A stretch of 64,000 bases of DNA from Methanomassiliicoccales archaeon (GTDB lineage: Archaea; Thermoplasmatota; Thermoplasmata; RBG-16-68-12; SOIM01), in assembly GCA_004377185.1 (NCBI GenBank), contig SOIM01000033.1, forward strand, positions 19,168-83,167, in the 5' to 3' direction. A program made the position numbers and the translations under genes. The notes under the pieces were generated by a model. It searched no databases. It saw nothing but the letters and a program-made list of their open reading frames with translations, and was not told where the DNA came from. Positions 8,766 through 17,097 of this stretch are shown here, in pieces. Each line of letters opens with the position of its first letter. Position 1 is the stretch's first letter.

Positions 8766-8948
8766 CAAAAATAGAGTTAAATAAGACACCGCTATTACGG
8801 TAGAATCGAGGGAAGTAGCGCATTCTGTTGAGCTGTTTGCGTTGCCCCCAGCATCTATTGGTTAGTGGAAGAGGAGGGCATCTGCCTCCGCAGTTAGTCG
8901 TTTCGTCACTGACCTGCGAACCCGTTCCGTGAAGTCGGACGTGAGTTG
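8766..8948 (+). promoter_or_regulatory. Promoter and structured leader of nrdJ
   Basis: AGTTAAATAAG around 8772-8782 is the likely TATA box, which would leave a leader of roughly 140 nt before nrdJ, long for a genome where most messages look leaderless. Two hairpins are visible near the start codon: GGAGG (8873-8877) with CCTCC (8885-8889) around a 7-nt loop, and CAGTTAGT (8891-8898) with ACTGACCTG (8908-8916, one bulge, one G-T pair). I do not see the conserved boxes of a cobalamin riboswitch. The 7-nt loop stem resembles a tRNA anticodon arm but no tRNA fits around it. Confidence 0.4.
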
Positions 8949-11240
8949 ATGGAGACCGCAGGAAAACATCTGCAGAAGGATTCCGAGCAATCGGTGGTCG
9001 AGAGCGTTCCGGGCCTTACTGAAAATGCCATGACGGTACTGGAGAGGAGGTATCTCAGGAAGGACGTGAACGGAAAGGTGATCGAGACCCCGAAGCAGAT
9101 GTTTTGGAGGGCGGCCAAGAACATCGCTCGGGCCGACCTTCTCTACAATCCCATGGCGGATGAGAAGGCGGTTGCAAGAGAGTTCTATGAGTTAATGACG
9201 AGTCTGCAGTTCGTTCCGAATTCCCCCACGCTCATGAACGCGGGCAGGGAGTTGCAGCAGCTATCCGCTTGTTTCGTTCTGGAGATCAAGGATTCTATGG
9301 AAAGCATATTCGAGGCCCTGAAGAACACGGCACTCATTCACAAGAGCGGAGGAGGGACAGGGTTCTCCTTCTCCAGCCTGAGGCCCAAGAACGACGTGGT
9401 CCTCTCCACCAAGGGCGTCTCGAGTGGCCCCATATCCTTCATGGAGGTCTTCAACGCCGCGACAGAGGCCGTGAAGCAGGGCGGGACCAGGAGAGGAGCC
9501 AACATGGCCATTCTCAGGGTGGACCATCCCGATATCATGGACTTCATCACCTGCAAGCAGGACAACCGGGCCATCACCAACTTCAACATCTCGGTGGGAA
9601 TAACCGAGGACTTCATGAAGGCGGCCGCGGAGGACCGGGAATACGATTTGATTAATCCAAGGACTGGCAAAAAGACCGGAAGCCTGAGAGCGAAAGAGAT
9701 ATTCGAGCTCATTGTCGAGATGGCCTGGACCAACGGCGAGCCAGGCATCGTCTTTCTGGACCGATTGAATGCCGGTAACCCTACCCCCTCTCTTGGGGCC
9801 ATCGAGAGCACCAACCCGTGCGGAGAGCAACCCCTGCTGCCGTATGAATCGTGCAATCTTGGTTCAATCAACCTGTCAAAGATGGTAGGCGATGGCGAGA
9901 TCGACTACGAGAGATTCGGGAAGGCCATCAGAACGGCCGTCCATTTCCTGGACAATGTAATAGACATGAACAACTACCCGCTCGAGAAGATCAAAGAAAT
10001 GACCCTCGGGAACCGGAAGATCGGTCTCGGTGTGATGGGCTTCGCGGACATGCTCATCAAACTGGGCATCCCGTACGACTCCCAGGATGCGGTCGAGCTG
10101 GGAGAAAGGATAATGATGTTCCTGGAGAAAGAATCGAAGAAGGCATCGTTGGAGCTGGCCAAAGAACGCGGTCCCTTCCCCAACTTCGAGATCAGTACGT
10201 ATAAAGACGGCCCGCCGATCAGAAACGCCACAACGACCACGATCGCACCCACCGGGACCATAAGCATAATCGCCGCCTGTTCGAGCGGTATCGAACCACT
10301 GTTCGCGGTGGCATTCAAGAGAACGGTTCTTGACAGGGACGAACTGATAGAGGTCAACCCGCTTTTCGAAGAGAGGGCGGAGAAAGAAGGATTCTACTCT
10401 AAGGATCTCATCGGAGAAATCGCTGACCGGGGATCGCTGGCTGGCATGAAGGGGGTTCCAGAGCACCTCCAGCGGCTCTTCGTAACTGCTCACGATATTG
10501 CCCCGGAGTGGCACATCAGGATGCAGGCAGCCTTCCAGAAACATACGGACAACGCTGTTTCAAAAACCGTCAATCTTAAGCATGACGCGACGCGGGAGGA
10601 CATTACGGAGGTCTATCGTTTGGCGTACGAGCTGGACTGCAAGGGCGTAACGGTCTACAGGGATGCCAGCAGGGAGTCGCAGGTCCTTTCCACGGGTGCA
10701 ACGGCAAGGACCAGGGAATCCACAGCGGTAGGTCTGATGCCACGGCCCAGGCCCTCTGTCACCAAGGGCACAACAATGAAACTGAAAACGGGCTGCGGGA
10801 CCCTTTATGTTACCATTAATGAGGATGAACACGGGGTATGCGAAGTCTTCTCCCAGATGGGCAAGTCCGGTGGTTGCGCGGCCTCTCAGTCCGAGGCGGT
10901 CAGCAGGCTCATCTCTTTGGCCTTGAGGTCCGGGGTCGAGATAGAACCCATAATAAAACAGCTCAAAGGAATCAGGTGTCCAGCACCTCTACTGGGCAAG
11001 GGCGGGCTGATACTGTCCTGTCCGGACGCGATAGGTCGGGCCTTGGAGAACTACCTCCAGAGGAGGAGATTGGAGGATCTCGGCGAACCCATCCCGGAGG
11101 CAACCACACTTGACAAGTTCGTGGAGAGCCCGTTGACATTCACGAATGTGGTCGGGGTATGTCCAGACTGTGGGGGAGCCCTGATCCACGAAGGCGGATG
11201 CAACGTGTGCAGGTCCTGCGGCTACTCCAAGTGCGGATAA
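8949..11240 (+). CDS. nrdJ: Adenosylcobalamin-dependent ribonucleotide reductase (class II)
   Basis: Makes deoxyribonucleotides using AdoCbl as radical source. After a short ATP-cone-less N-terminus come [23 protein letters not shown], the catalytic [18 protein letters not shown] (about 289-306) and [23 protein letters not shown] NrdJ motifs. From about 590 lies a TSCPD domain ([15 protein letters not shown] ... [15 protein letters not shown]), and the chain ends in a zinc ribbon, CPDCGG and [10 protein letters not shown], whose last cysteines relay electrons. About 763 aa. ATG at 8949 is used; a TTG immediately upstream is possible. The stop lies inside the 3' end of the convergent DUF123 gene. 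Confidence 0.96.
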   Translation: METAGKHLQKDSEQSVVESVPGLTENAMTVLERRYLRKDVNGKVIETPKQMFWRAAKNIARADLLYNPMADEKAVAREFYELMTSLQFVPNSPTLMNAGRELQQLSACFVLEIKDSMESIFEALKNTALIHKSGGGTGFSFSSLRPKNDVVLSTKGVSSGPISFMEVFNAATEAVKQGGTRRGANMAILRVDHPDIMDFITCKQDNRAITNFNISVGITEDFMKAAAEDREYDLINPRTGKKTGSLRAKEIFELIVEMAWTNGEPGIVFLDRLNAGNPTPSLGAIESTNPCGEQPLLPYESCNLGSINLSKMVGDGEIDYERFGKAIRTAVHFLDNVIDMNNYPLEKIKEMTLGNRKIGLGVMGFADMLIKLGIPYDSQDAVELGERIMMFLEKESKKASLELAKERGPFPNFEISTYKDGPPIRNATTTTIAPTGTISIIAACSSGIEPLFAVAFKRTVLDRDELIEVNPLFEERAEKEGFYSKDLIGEIADRGSLAGMKGVPEHLQRLFVTAHDIAPEWHIRMQAAFQKHTDNAVSKTVNLKHDATREDITEVYRLAYELDCKGVTVYRDASRESQVLSTGATARTRESTAVGLMPRPRPSVTKGTTMKLKTGCGTLYVTINEDEHGVCEVFSQMGKSGGCAASQSEAVSRLISLALRSGVEIEPIIKQLKGIRCPAPLLGKGGLILSCPDAIGRALENYLQRRRLEDLGEPIPEATTLDKFVESPLTFTNVVGVCPDCGGALIHEGGCNVCRSCGYSKCG

Positions 11241-11611
11241 TCACCCAGATACACCAGATGTGATGGACATTTACAATCCGAGGAACCGAACCCTTTTGCA
11301 ACCACTTTCCCTTTTTTCAAGAACACCGAGTTGATTTTGCATTCCTTCTTCTCTGAAGAGATCAATGGAAGAAAGCCCACCGGTGCCGCTCTCTCCAGGA
11401 AATAGTCGATGTGCCATTTCTTCTTCTTTTCCTTTCCCAAGTGCCTTCCGATCCTGCCCTCCAATGAGGAAAGTCCTGAACCGGTATAGACGTACAGGCC
11501 GCTGGGGAACAGGAAGGTCCCTAGCTTCCCCACTTCTATCTCGCAGTCCTCAGGAAGAAACGCCACGATACAGTAGGATCCTTGCACGCTCCGGAGAAGG
11601 AAGAACAGCAC
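11222..11611 (-). CDS. DUF123 (GIY-YIG-like) protein
   Basis: A 129-aa protein matching DUF123: [35 protein letters not shown], then [24 protein letters not shown] and a Cys/His-containing tail ([13 protein letters not shown]). The domain is distantly related to GIY-YIG nucleases and is found in archaea alone or next to endonuclease III; its activity is not established. Start is GTG at 11611 with AGGA upstream. Its 3' end overlaps nrdJ by 19 bp and its promoter is shared with gdhA. Confidence 0.88.
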   Translation of the reverse strand: MLFFLLRSVQGSYCIVAFLPEDCEIEVGKLGTFLFPSGLYVYTGSGLSSLEGRIGRHLGKEKKKKWHIDYFLERAAPVGFLPLISSEKKECKINSVFLKKGKVVAKGFGSSDCKCPSHLVYLGDYPHLE

Positions 11612-11645
11612 AAAATCCTTTCGAAATCTCCACTCTCTAACATAG

Positions 11646-11683
11646 CATTTAAATCCTTGAATTATTTCTACCCCACCGCGGTG
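11646..11683. promoter_or_regulatory. Bidirectional TATA and palindrome before gdhA
   Basis: The self-complementary ATTTAAAT at 11647-11654 can serve as TATA box both ways: rightward it predicts initiation near 11675, leftward near 11625, just before the DUF123 GTG. A perfect 10-bp palindrome CACCGCGGTG (11674-11683) lies exactly on the expected gdhA start site, where a bound repressor would block transcription. The gdhA leader would be about 55 nt with a GAGAGAGGAAGGA Shine-Dalgarno region. Confidence 0.5.
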
Positions 11684-11731
11684 TCAGCAAATGTCTGGGC
11701 ACCGCAAAAAAGGTAGAGAGAGGAAGGAAAC

Positions 11732-12982
11732 ATGACAGAAGAATTGAATCCGTTCAAGATCGCCCAAGAGCAGTTGAAGATAGCTTGCGACGCCCTTGGG
11801 TACGACGACTCGGTGTATGGTGCACTGAGCGAGCCGAAGAGGCTGCTGACGGTCTCTTTGACGGTAAGAATGGACGATGGGGTCTTCAAGACGTTCAAAG
11901 GCTTTAGGTGCCAGTACAATGACGTGAGGGGTCCATGCAAAGGGGGAATACGATATCATCCTGATGAGACGGTCGACACGGTCAAGGCGCTGGCGGCGTG
12001 GATGACCTGGAAGTGTGCTGTGGTCGACATTCCGTTGGGAGGAGGAAAAGGTGGAATCATCTGCAACCCCAAGGAAATGTCAGACATGGAGATTGAAAGG
12101 CTCAGCAGGGCCTACATAGATGAGATCGCGAGGATAATCGGTCCGACAAAGGATGTGCCCGCCCCGGACGTGTACACCAATCCCCAGATAATGGCCTGGA
12201 TGATGGACGAGTACAGCCAGATTATGGGTTACAATGTACCTGGAGTGATCACGGGAAAGCCAATCGAACTTGGAGGATCCTTGGGAAGAGGGGACGCCAC
12301 CGCCAGGGGTTGCGTATACACCACAAGGGAGGCCGCAAAGGAACTGGGCATTGACCTGAAGGGCGCCACGGTCGCGATACAAGGATTTGGAAACGCAGGA
12401 CAGCACCTTGCCAACCTCATGCACAGACTTCATGGTAGCAAGATAGTGGCCGTTAGCGATTCTAAGGGAGGAGTCCTTAACATGAATGGCCTGGAACCCC
12501 ACGATTTGATAGATTGGAAGACCAAGAACAAGCAGGTGAAAGGATTCCCGGGCTCCGAGGAGATATCCAACGCGGATTTGCTGGAGATGGACGTGGACGT
12601 ACTGTTCCCGGCCGCGCTGGAGAATGTGATCACGGGAGAGAACGCGGGGAACATCAAGGCCAAGATAATCTCCGAGGCGGCCAATGGCCCGACTACACCG
12701 GATGCTGATGACATCCTGTACAAGAACAACGTGTTCGTCATTGCGGACTTCTTGTGCAACGCGGGCGGAGTCACGGTAAGTTACTTTGAAACCGTCCAGA
12801 ACACGTACAACTACTATTGGGACGAGAAGGAGGTTCATGAGAAGCTGGACAAGAAGATGACCAAGGCCTTCTACGATGTACTGACACTCTCTAAGAAGAA
12901 CAAGATCCACATGAGGACAGCCGCCTACATGGTGGCGCTTGAGAGAGTGGTACAGGCGATGAGACTAAGGGGCTGGGTCTAG
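11732..12982 (+). CDS. gdhA: Glutamate dehydrogenase
   Basis: Interconverts glutamate and 2-oxoglutarate plus ammonia; cytoplasmic hexamer. Of 416 residues, the dimerisation/substrate domain shows FRCQYNDVRGPCKGGIRYHP and WMTWKCAVVDIPLGGGKGGI with the catalytic lysines, then DVPAPDVYTN, and the Rossmann domain VAIQGFGNAGQHLAN (about 213-227) followed by EAANGPTTPDAD and NAGGVTVSYFE. Length and motifs are those of the short archaeal/bacterial NAD(P) enzyme. With proline dehydrogenase at 22135 it suggests amino-acid catabolism. A T-rich stretch follows the stop. Confidence 0.96.
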   Translation: MTEELNPFKIAQEQLKIACDALGYDDSVYGALSEPKRLLTVSLTVRMDDGVFKTFKGFRCQYNDVRGPCKGGIRYHPDETVDTVKALAAWMTWKCAVVDIPLGGGKGGIICNPKEMSDMEIERLSRAYIDEIARIIGPTKDVPAPDVYTNPQIMAWMMDEYSQIMGYNVPGVITGKPIELGGSLGRGDATARGCVYTTREAAKELGIDLKGATVAIQGFGNAGQHLANLMHRLHGSKIVAVSDSKGGVLNMNGLEPHDLIDWKTKNKQVKGFPGSEEISNADLLEMDVDVLFPAALENVITGENAGNIKAKIISEAANGPTTPDADDILYKNNVFVIADFLCNAGGVTVSYFETVQNTYNYYWDEKEVHEKLDKKMTKAFYDVLTLSKKNKIHMRTAAYMVALERVVQAMRLRGWV

Positions 12983-12984
12983 CT

Positions 12985-13008
12985 CCTCTTCTTTCTTTTT
13001 TGTTTTTC
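12985..13008 (+). terminator. T-rich terminator after gdhA
   Basis: Between the convergent gdhA and EMO stops is a pyrimidine tract with runs of T (CTTTCTTTTTTGTTTTTC). T-runs without a hairpin are the usual intrinsic termination signal in archaea, so this probably ends the gdhA transcript. Confidence 0.6.
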
Positions 13009-13016
13009 TGAGGCAA

Positions 13017-15026
13017 TCATTTCTCGATAGAGGAAGCAAGTATCTCGGCCACATCCATTATCTTGAGCTTCTCCTCCATGTCCTTCGCTTTTATCCCATC
13101 CCCCAGCATGATTAGACAGAACGGACAGGCACTCGCGAGAGTATCAGCCCTTGTGTCCAAGGCGTGTTGAATCCGCTTCTCATTTATCCGGGAACCCAAC
13201 GTCTCTTCCATCCACATTCTCCCCCCGCCAGCTCCGCAGCAGAATCCAGACCTCCTGTTATCTTCCATCTCTTTGAGTTTGCTTGTTGTGACCGTATCCA
13301 CTATCTCTCTCGGTTGGTCGTAAATGTCGTTATACCTGCCCAGATAGCATGAATCGTGGTAGGTGACAATCGAGGGCAACTTCTTCGATGGCCTGATCTT
13401 ACCCTCCTTCATCAGGTTCGAAAGCAACTCCGTGTGGTGTATGACTTCGAACGTTCCTTCAAAGTCCGGGTACTCGTTCTTCAGCGTGTTGAAGCAGTGT
13501 GGACAGGCGGTCACGATCTTCTTCACTCCGTATTTCTTGAATGTGTTGATGTTCTCTGTTATCATCGTCTGGGCGAGGTACTCGTTCCCTATCCTTCTCA
13601 ACGGCTCTCCGCAGCACTTCTCCTCCGTTCCCAGTATGCCGAAGCTGACACCAGCCTCTTTCATGATCTTGGCGAACGCCACGGCCACTTTCTTATTCCT
13701 ATCGTCAAATGAAGCCGTGCAACCTACGAAATAGAGATACTCCACATCCTTGTCCTGTGAAAGAACCTTGATCCCCAGATCCTCAGCCCAATCTGCCCGC
13801 TCATCGTTCCCCATCATGTACGGATTGAACTGTGTCTCCATGTTCCTGAGAACCGGGTTCAGCTCGTTCGGGAAACTGCTCTCCATCATCACCATGCTTC
13901 TTCTCATGTCGATGATCTTGTCTACGTGCTCCACGAAGACCGGACAGTGCTCTTGACAGGCTCTGCAGGTGGTGCAGGACCATATCTCGTCATATTGTAT
14001 CACGCTCGCTACGAGCGGTGGGACCTCTTCTGCTTTTTCTTTGTTCTTGAGCAGGACCGGACCCCTGACGTTCAGGTGGTCTCTCAGGTCGGTTATCACC
14101 TTCTTCGGGGTAAGAGGCTTATCGGTCAGGTGAGCTGGACAGCGGTCCTGGCACCTGCCGCATTCCATACAGGCATACAGATCCCACAACTGCATGTCTG
14201 TGAACTGCTCTATCTTCTGCACTCCGAAGGTTTCCATGTCGTCCTTGAACTCCATCTTTCTGAGCGCACCCTTTGGTCGGAGAGATCGGAAGTAGGTGTT
14301 CAACGGACCGGTGATTATGTGAGACAGCTTGGAGAACGGTAGATAGGCGATGAATGCGAAAGCCAGTGCCATGTGAAGCCACCAAAAGACTGGCCAGAGG
14401 GACCCTCCGTCCGACATAAACAATCCGAAGAACCATGCGAAAGCCGAGCCAACTGGGGACCACAAAGCATCATCAAGCGGATGGGGGACAGGAGACGTCC
14501 TGCAAAGAGGCCCTGGCTGTCCGTCCATAATCCTAAAGCCCTCGGCCAAGAAACCGGTTATTATGATCAGGAATATCAGAGTCAAGGCGACAGCGTCCTC
14601 CCTCCTCCGCGTCAGTCTGGAAGGCTTCTTTATGTATCTCCTGTAGAACGCTAGGAAAACCCCAGCCAGAACCATGAGACCAACCAGATCTGCCAAGAGC
14701 GTGACATAGTTGCAGCTGTCTCCGTACAAGATGTAGAACCCGAAGTCCATCTGGATGAACACGATTCCCGTGACGATCAGCAGAAACACAAATCCCCAAA
14801 AGATGAAGGAATGGAAAACACCTGGATAACCCTCCCTTATGACCCTTTTCTGCAAGATCCCGTACACGATGAGGGACTTGATCCGCTCTCCTTTCCTGTC
14901 CGACCTCTTCTCCGGCACTCCTAATCTCGCAAGACGAGCCTTCCTGTATATTCCATAGAAGAAGATAATCACTGCAGCGATCGCTATGCCCCACATTGCC
15001 GAGAGCCAGATCGGGTCAGGTTCCAT
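13017..15026 (-). CDS. ETF-linked membrane Fe-S oxidoreductase (EMO/HdrD-like)
   Basis: Membrane enzyme expected to pass electrons from reduced ETF to the quinone pool. Residues 1-about 240 hold about five TM helices with NarI/cytochrome-b-like character and histidines (GYPGVFHSFIFWGFVF, WWLHMALAF). Two 4Fe-4S ferredoxin motifs follow, CMECGRCQDRCP (about 283) and CTTCRACQEHCP (about 347). Then come two CCG domains, CCGEPLRR (about 470) and CCGAGGGRMW (about 594), each with upstream cysteines (YFVGCTAS, YHDSCYLGR), as in HdrD and GlpC. The order NarI-like, 4Fe-4S, CCG-CCG is that of the ETF:menaquinone oxidoreductases called EMO. Last gene of etfB-etfA-EMO. Confidence 0.88.
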   Translation of the reverse strand: MEPDPIWLSAMWGIAIAAVIIFFYGIYRKARLARLGVPEKRSDRKGERIKSLIVYGILQKRVIREGYPGVFHSFIFWGFVFLLIVTGIVFIQMDFGFYILYGDSCNYVTLLADLVGLMVLAGVFLAFYRRYIKKPSRLTRRREDAVALTLIFLIIITGFLAEGFRIMDGQPGPLCRTSPVPHPLDDALWSPVGSAFAWFFGLFMSDGGSLWPVFWWLHMALAFAFIAYLPFSKLSHIITGPLNTYFRSLRPKGALRKMEFKDDMETFGVQKIEQFTDMQLWDLYACMECGRCQDRCPAHLTDKPLTPKKVITDLRDHLNVRGPVLLKNKEKAEEVPPLVASVIQYDEIWSCTTCRACQEHCPVFVEHVDKIIDMRRSMVMMESSFPNELNPVLRNMETQFNPYMMGNDERADWAEDLGIKVLSQDKDVEYLYFVGCTASFDDRNKKVAVAFAKIMKEAGVSFGILGTEEKCCGEPLRRIGNEYLAQTMITENINTFKKYGVKKIVTACPHCFNTLKNEYPDFEGTFEVIHHTELLSNLMKEGKIRPSKKLPSIVTYHDSCYLGRYNDIYDQPREIVDTVTTSKLKEMEDNRRSGFCCGAGGGRMWMEETLGSRINEKRIQHALDTRADTLASACPFCLIMLGDGIKAKDMEEKLKIMDVAEILASSIEK

Positions 15027-15056
15027 TCTTGTCCCTCTCCTCTTGAGGTGACTTAA

Positions 15057-16046
15057 CTACTGCTGAGCTTTCAATTTGCGAATCTCTTCCGTCAGTAACG
15101 GACAGGCCTTGAAGAGATCTGCCACAATTCCATAATCTGCAACTTTGAATATCGGCGCTTCGGAATCCTTGTTAATGGCCACTATGACTTTGGAGGTCCT
15201 CATTCCAGCAAGGTGTTGTATTGCTCCGGAGATGCCAGTGGCGATGTAGAGTTGCGGGCTGACCACTTTTCCCGTCTGTCCAACTTGGTAGGAGTGCGCT
15301 TTCCATCCTGCGTCAACAACGGAACGGGATGCACCCACGGCCGCGTTGAGCTCCTTTGCCAGCTCTTCCACGCATCCGAAACCCTCCTCGCCCTTGGTGC
15401 CTCTGCCTCCCGATACGATTATGTCCGCTTCCGTGAGCTCTATCATTCCCTCTACGCCTTTGAGTACGTCCACGACCTTCGTCCTGATGTCCTCGGGTGC
15501 CACATCCGCTTCCATTTTTACGACTTCTCCGCCCATTGGGGCTTCTGGCTCTACCGGTACGACCGCCTTGGGTCTTATCGATACGAACTGGATCCCCTCG
15601 CCTTTCAGTGCCACCTGTGCGTAGGTCTTCTCTCCGTACACCGGTCTTGTCGTCACGAGTCTGCCGTCCTCCACCTTCAGGTCACTGCAATTTGAAGCCA
15701 GCCCTCCTTTCACTCTGGCAGCCAACCTTGGGACAAGGTCTCTTCCTTGGGAGGACGCACCGCAAAGGACCAGCCTTGGTTGTTGTTCTGTGAGCAACCT
15801 ACCGAGCGCCTTTGTGTACCCATCAGTGGAATAACTCGCTAACTGAGGTGAATCTATGACAAACACCCTGTTCGCCCAATTCGAGAGCTCCTGTCCGAGC
15901 GGTTCCACACCCGAGCCAACAATAACAGCAGCCAGTTCCGTTCCGAGAGTCGCGGAGATCTCCCTGCCCTTCGTAAGTATCTCATTGCTGATTATCTTCA
16001 ACTTCCCATCCGCCTGTTCGCATAAAACCAAAACTTCGCCAGCCAT
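15057..16046 (-). CDS. etfA: Electron transfer flavoprotein, alpha subunit
   Basis: FAD-carrying subunit of ETF, 329 aa. N-terminal domain begins [17 protein letters not shown] with [19 protein letters not shown]; the C-terminal FAD domain has [33 protein letters not shown] and [18 protein letters not shown], then [20 protein letters not shown]. These are the standard FAD contacts. It lies between etfB (11 bp) and the membrane oxidoreductase (30 bp), so the three form one transcription unit. Confidence 0.96.
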   Translation of the reverse strand: MAGEVLVLCEQADGKLKIISNEILTKGREISATLGTELAAVIVGSGVEPLGQELSNWANRVFVIDSPQLASYSTDGYTKALGRLLTEQQPRLVLCGASSQGRDLVPRLAARVKGGLASNCSDLKVEDGRLVTTRPVYGEKTYAQVALKGEGIQFVSIRPKAVVPVEPEAPMGGEVVKMEADVAPEDIRTKVVDVLKGVEGMIELTEADIIVSGGRGTKGEEGFGCVEELAKELNAAVGASRSVVDAGWKAHSYQVGQTGKVVSPQLYIATGISGAIQHLAGMRTSKVIVAINKDSEAPIFKVADYGIVADLFKACPLLTEEIRKLKAQQ

Positions 16047-16057
16047 TCATCTCCCCC

Positions 16058-16849
16058 CTATATCACCTTCGCCTCCTCATGGAGCAGTCTCACCAACTCT
16101 TTCACTGCTTCTGGCAGTTCTCCTTCGATGATCCTTCCCCCCTCCCTCTTTGGAGGCATCGACATCCCCAGGACTTCAAACCTGGATGCAGCCGCTCCGA
16201 ACTCTGCAGGATTCAATCCAAGGTCTGCCAGTGTCATCTTCTTGACTTCTTTTGTCTTGGCCTTCATTATCCCAGGAAGGGAGGGATACCTTGGTTGGTT
16301 CAGGTCCTTCTCGGCAGTTATGACCGCGGGCAGTGGTGTTTCTAAGACCTCCATCGCACTTTCCACTTCCCTGTGCGCTTTCGCAGAGTTTCCATCTTGT
16401 GCCATCTCGAACTCTGCCGCTGCGGTAACCTGAGGGATCCCCAACAGCTCAGCGATTTGAGGACCTACCTGTCCAGCGTTATCGTCAACCGCGACTTTCC
16501 CGCAGAAGATGATGTTGTGAGGGATGGTCTTGATCGCGGCCGCCAGAACTCTGGCAGTTCCGAAATAATCTGTTCCGGCCAATTGAGGATCTACCACATG
16601 GATTCCCCTATCCGCTCCCATTGCGAGCCCTGTTCTAAGTGTCTCCTCGGCCCGGTCAGGACCCATAGTAACAAGTACAACCTCTCCCCCGAACTTCTCC
16701 TTTGTCTGCAGAGCCTCCTCCACCGCCCACTCGTCGTACGGGTTCATCACGTAAGCGATGTTCTCCTCGCTGATGCTTTTCCCGGACGGATCCAGCTTAA
16801 TCGTCGCAGCGGTGTCGGGAACCTGTTTTATGCACACCACGATATTCAT
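16058..16849 (-). CDS. etfB: Electron transfer flavoprotein, beta subunit
   Basis: 263-aa ETF beta subunit: MNIVVCIKQVPDTAATIKLDPSGK, VMNPYDEWAVEEAL, VTMGPDRAEETLRTGLAMGADR, CGKVAVDDNAGQVGPQIAE and the recognition-loop region PRYPSLPGIMKAKTKEVKK. It accepts electrons from acyl-CoA or similar dehydrogenases. Whether the second site holds AMP or FAD (ordinary or bifurcating ETF) cannot be settled by eye; pairing with an EMO-type membrane enzyme favours an ordinary role. The promoter is a TATA TTTTATATC at 16890-16882, followed by a GAGG ribosome site. Confidence 0.95.
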   Translation of the reverse strand: MNIVVCIKQVPDTAATIKLDPSGKSISEENIAYVMNPYDEWAVEEALQTKEKFGGEVVLVTMGPDRAEETLRTGLAMGADRGIHVVDPQLAGTDYFGTARVLAAAIKTIPHNIIFCGKVAVDDNAGQVGPQIAELLGIPQVTAAAEFEMAQDGNSAKAHREVESAMEVLETPLPAVITAEKDLNQPRYPSLPGIMKAKTKEVKKMTLADLGLNPAEFGAAASRFEVLGMSMPPKREGGRIIEGELPEAVKELVRLLHEEAKVI

Positions 16850-17097
16850 CCTTTGCCCTCGTTGGGTTCGAATGCAATGCGGATATAAAACGGTATTGCG
16901 GGTGTGGAAAATCGTTAGCCAGAGTCAGGTAATCGTCATGGTGGGCGCTACTTGAGTTGTGAAGGTATTCCGTCACTTGCAGGCACTCTAGGGATTTCTG
17001 TAGGTCGTCCCAATATCGGGGCCTTATTAGCATTTAGAAGTTTGCACAAATGTCATTATATACTAACTCATTTCTTTCAAAGACTGGTGGAGTGGGA

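Noticed and set aside
8840..8940. Possible tRNA around the 5-bp stem and 7-nt loop at 8873-8889
   Set aside because: Loop lacks U33 and a purine at 37, no D arm, T arm or acceptor stem can be drawn around it.
8780..8948. Cobalamin riboswitch before nrdJ
   Set aside because: The conserved B12-box and GCCACTG-type core are not seen; only simple hairpins.
9876..10544. Long antisense ORF of 222 aa within nrdJ (and similar ones at 9261-9830 and 12080-12910)
   Set aside because: They mirror codon structure of the strongly supported genes on the other strand and show no recognisable domain.
17050..17097. Start of the propeller gene at 17050
   Set aside because: The ATG overlaps the TATA box (TATATA 17056-17061), so the start at 17098 fits transcription better.
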